A stretch of 64,000 bases of DNA, taken from NCBI RefSeq assembly GCF_009674535.1, contig NZ_WKJK01000011.1:62001-126000 (forward strand). Reading direction: 5' to 3'. Every line of letters begins with the position of its first letter. The stretch's first letter is position 1. Made by a program: the position numbers and the translations under genes. The notes below the pieces were generated by a model. The model ran no database searches. It saw only the letters and a program-made list of their open reading frames with translations, and had not been told where the DNA came from. This document shows, piece by piece, positions 63,649-64,000 of this stretch. Source of the DNA: Duganella guangzhouensis. GTDB lineage: Bacteria > Pseudomonadota > Gammaproteobacteria > Burkholderiales > Burkholderiaceae_D.

Positions 63649-64000
63649 ATGAAAGTAGCAAACGACGTTACTGAACTGATAGGCCATACCCCGCTGGTCC
63701 GCATCAACCGGCTCACCAAGGGCTGCAGCGCCCAGATTTTAGCCAAGCTGGAATTCTACAATCCCGCCCACAGCGTCAAAGACCGCATTGGTCTGTCCAT
63801 GATCGAAGCGGCCGAAGCGGCCGGGCAGATCCGTCCCGATACCATCATCCTCGAACCGACCAGTGGCAACACCGGCATCGCGCTGGCGATGGTGTGCGCG
63901 GCGCGCGGCTACCGCTGCACGCTGGTGATGCCGGATACCATGAGCCGCGAGCGGCGCATGCTGCTGCGCGCCTACGGCGCCGAGCTGGTGCTGACACCCG
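63649..64000 (+). CDS. cysK: Cysteine synthase A (5' part)
   Basis: The first 117 codons of O-acetylserine sulfhydrylase, which makes cysteine from O-acetylserine and sulfide. IGHTPLV, the PLP-lysine Lys44 in SVKDRIG and the loop PTSGNTG (about 70-76) are intact; the sequence pattern is CysK rather than CysM. GGAGG stands before the ATG. The right edge of the window cuts the gene. Confidence 0.93.
   Translation, partial: MKVANDVTELIGHTPLVRINRLTKGCSAQILAKLEFYNPAHSVKDRIGLSMIEAAEAAGQIRPDTIILEPTSGNTGIALAMVCAARGYRCTLVMPDTMSRERRMLLRAYGAELVLTP

Noticed and set aside
1-64000. tRNA, rRNA, insertion sequences, prophage genes
   Set aside because: None recognised by eye in the gaps; no transposase, integrase or tRNA-like cloverleaf was seen. 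A tRNAscan or ISfinder search would be decisive.

Overview
The window is about 64 kb of GC-rich, densely coded bacterial chromosome. Gene content and order point to a betaproteobacterium of the Burkholderiales, most likely Oxalobacteraceae (Duganella, Massilia or Janthinobacterium type). The pointers are purM next to a PerM-type permease, hda and a HAD phosphatase; recA-recX; pgk-pyk-fba followed by purC-purE-purK and a Sua5/TsaC gene; and a PPi-type phosphofructokinase. The family placement is inference from gene content; no rRNA or other phylogenetic marker was compared. I saw no tRNA, rRNA, insertion sequence, prophage or CRISPR array.

Layout. 1-3.6 kb: a minus-strand HAD/hda/permease group divergent from purM. 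3.6-8.9 kb: a secreted phosphodiesterase, a small secreted protein, a large surface protein of five beta-sandwich repeats ending in an intradiol-dioxygenase-like domain, and pfp. 8.9-12.9 kb: two tandem S9 peptidases. 13.0-17.6 kb: a response regulator, sensor kinase, DUF4212 protein and sodium/solute symporter overlapping end to end. 17.7-21.0 kb: recA with a LexA box, recX and a phosphoethanolamine-transferase-like sulfatase-fold protein. 21.0-21.5 kb: a gene-free stretch with a nested dyad ahead of sucCD. 23.6-26.5 kb: an FHA protein, pilA behind a sigma-54 promoter with a triple upstream repeat, a PilZ protein and a VapC-type toxin pair. 26.5-32.1 kb: moaC, a BepA-like protease, YheT-like hydrolase, small proteins and azlCD. 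32.2-40.0 kb: the central glycolysis and purine run. 40.1-49.7 kb: secreted hydrolases, OmpW, a short atypical stretch with a cupin and an LD-carboxypeptidase, glutaryl-CoA dehydrogenase, flavin reductase, msrA and cyclopropane synthase. 49.8-51.1 kb: a hemerythrin-PdxH fusion. 51.1-61.3 kb: a TetR-controlled cluster. 61.3-64.0 kb: a DUF6624-like protein, tcdA, an FKBP isomerase and the start of cysK.

The most system-like region is 51.1-61.3 kb. A TetR regulator faces six tightly spaced genes: flavin-dependent monooxygenase, MFS transporter, TonB receptor, membrane fatty-acid/sterol hydroxylase, Ser-type arylsulfatase and its radical-SAM maturase. A perfect 10-bp-arm palindrome lies right at the start of the first gene. 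The set covers outer-membrane uptake, sulfate-ester cleavage, inner-membrane transport and oxidation, so it probably scavenges or degrades a sulfated, perhaps lipid-like, compound; the substrate is not visible in the sequence. The second notable item is the fusion of a diiron hemerythrin domain to an intact pyridoxamine-phosphate oxidase, an enzyme that consumes O2.

Starts were moved from the longest reading frame wherever a ribosome-binding site or signal peptide supported it. Many long antisense frames exist because of the high GC and were left out.
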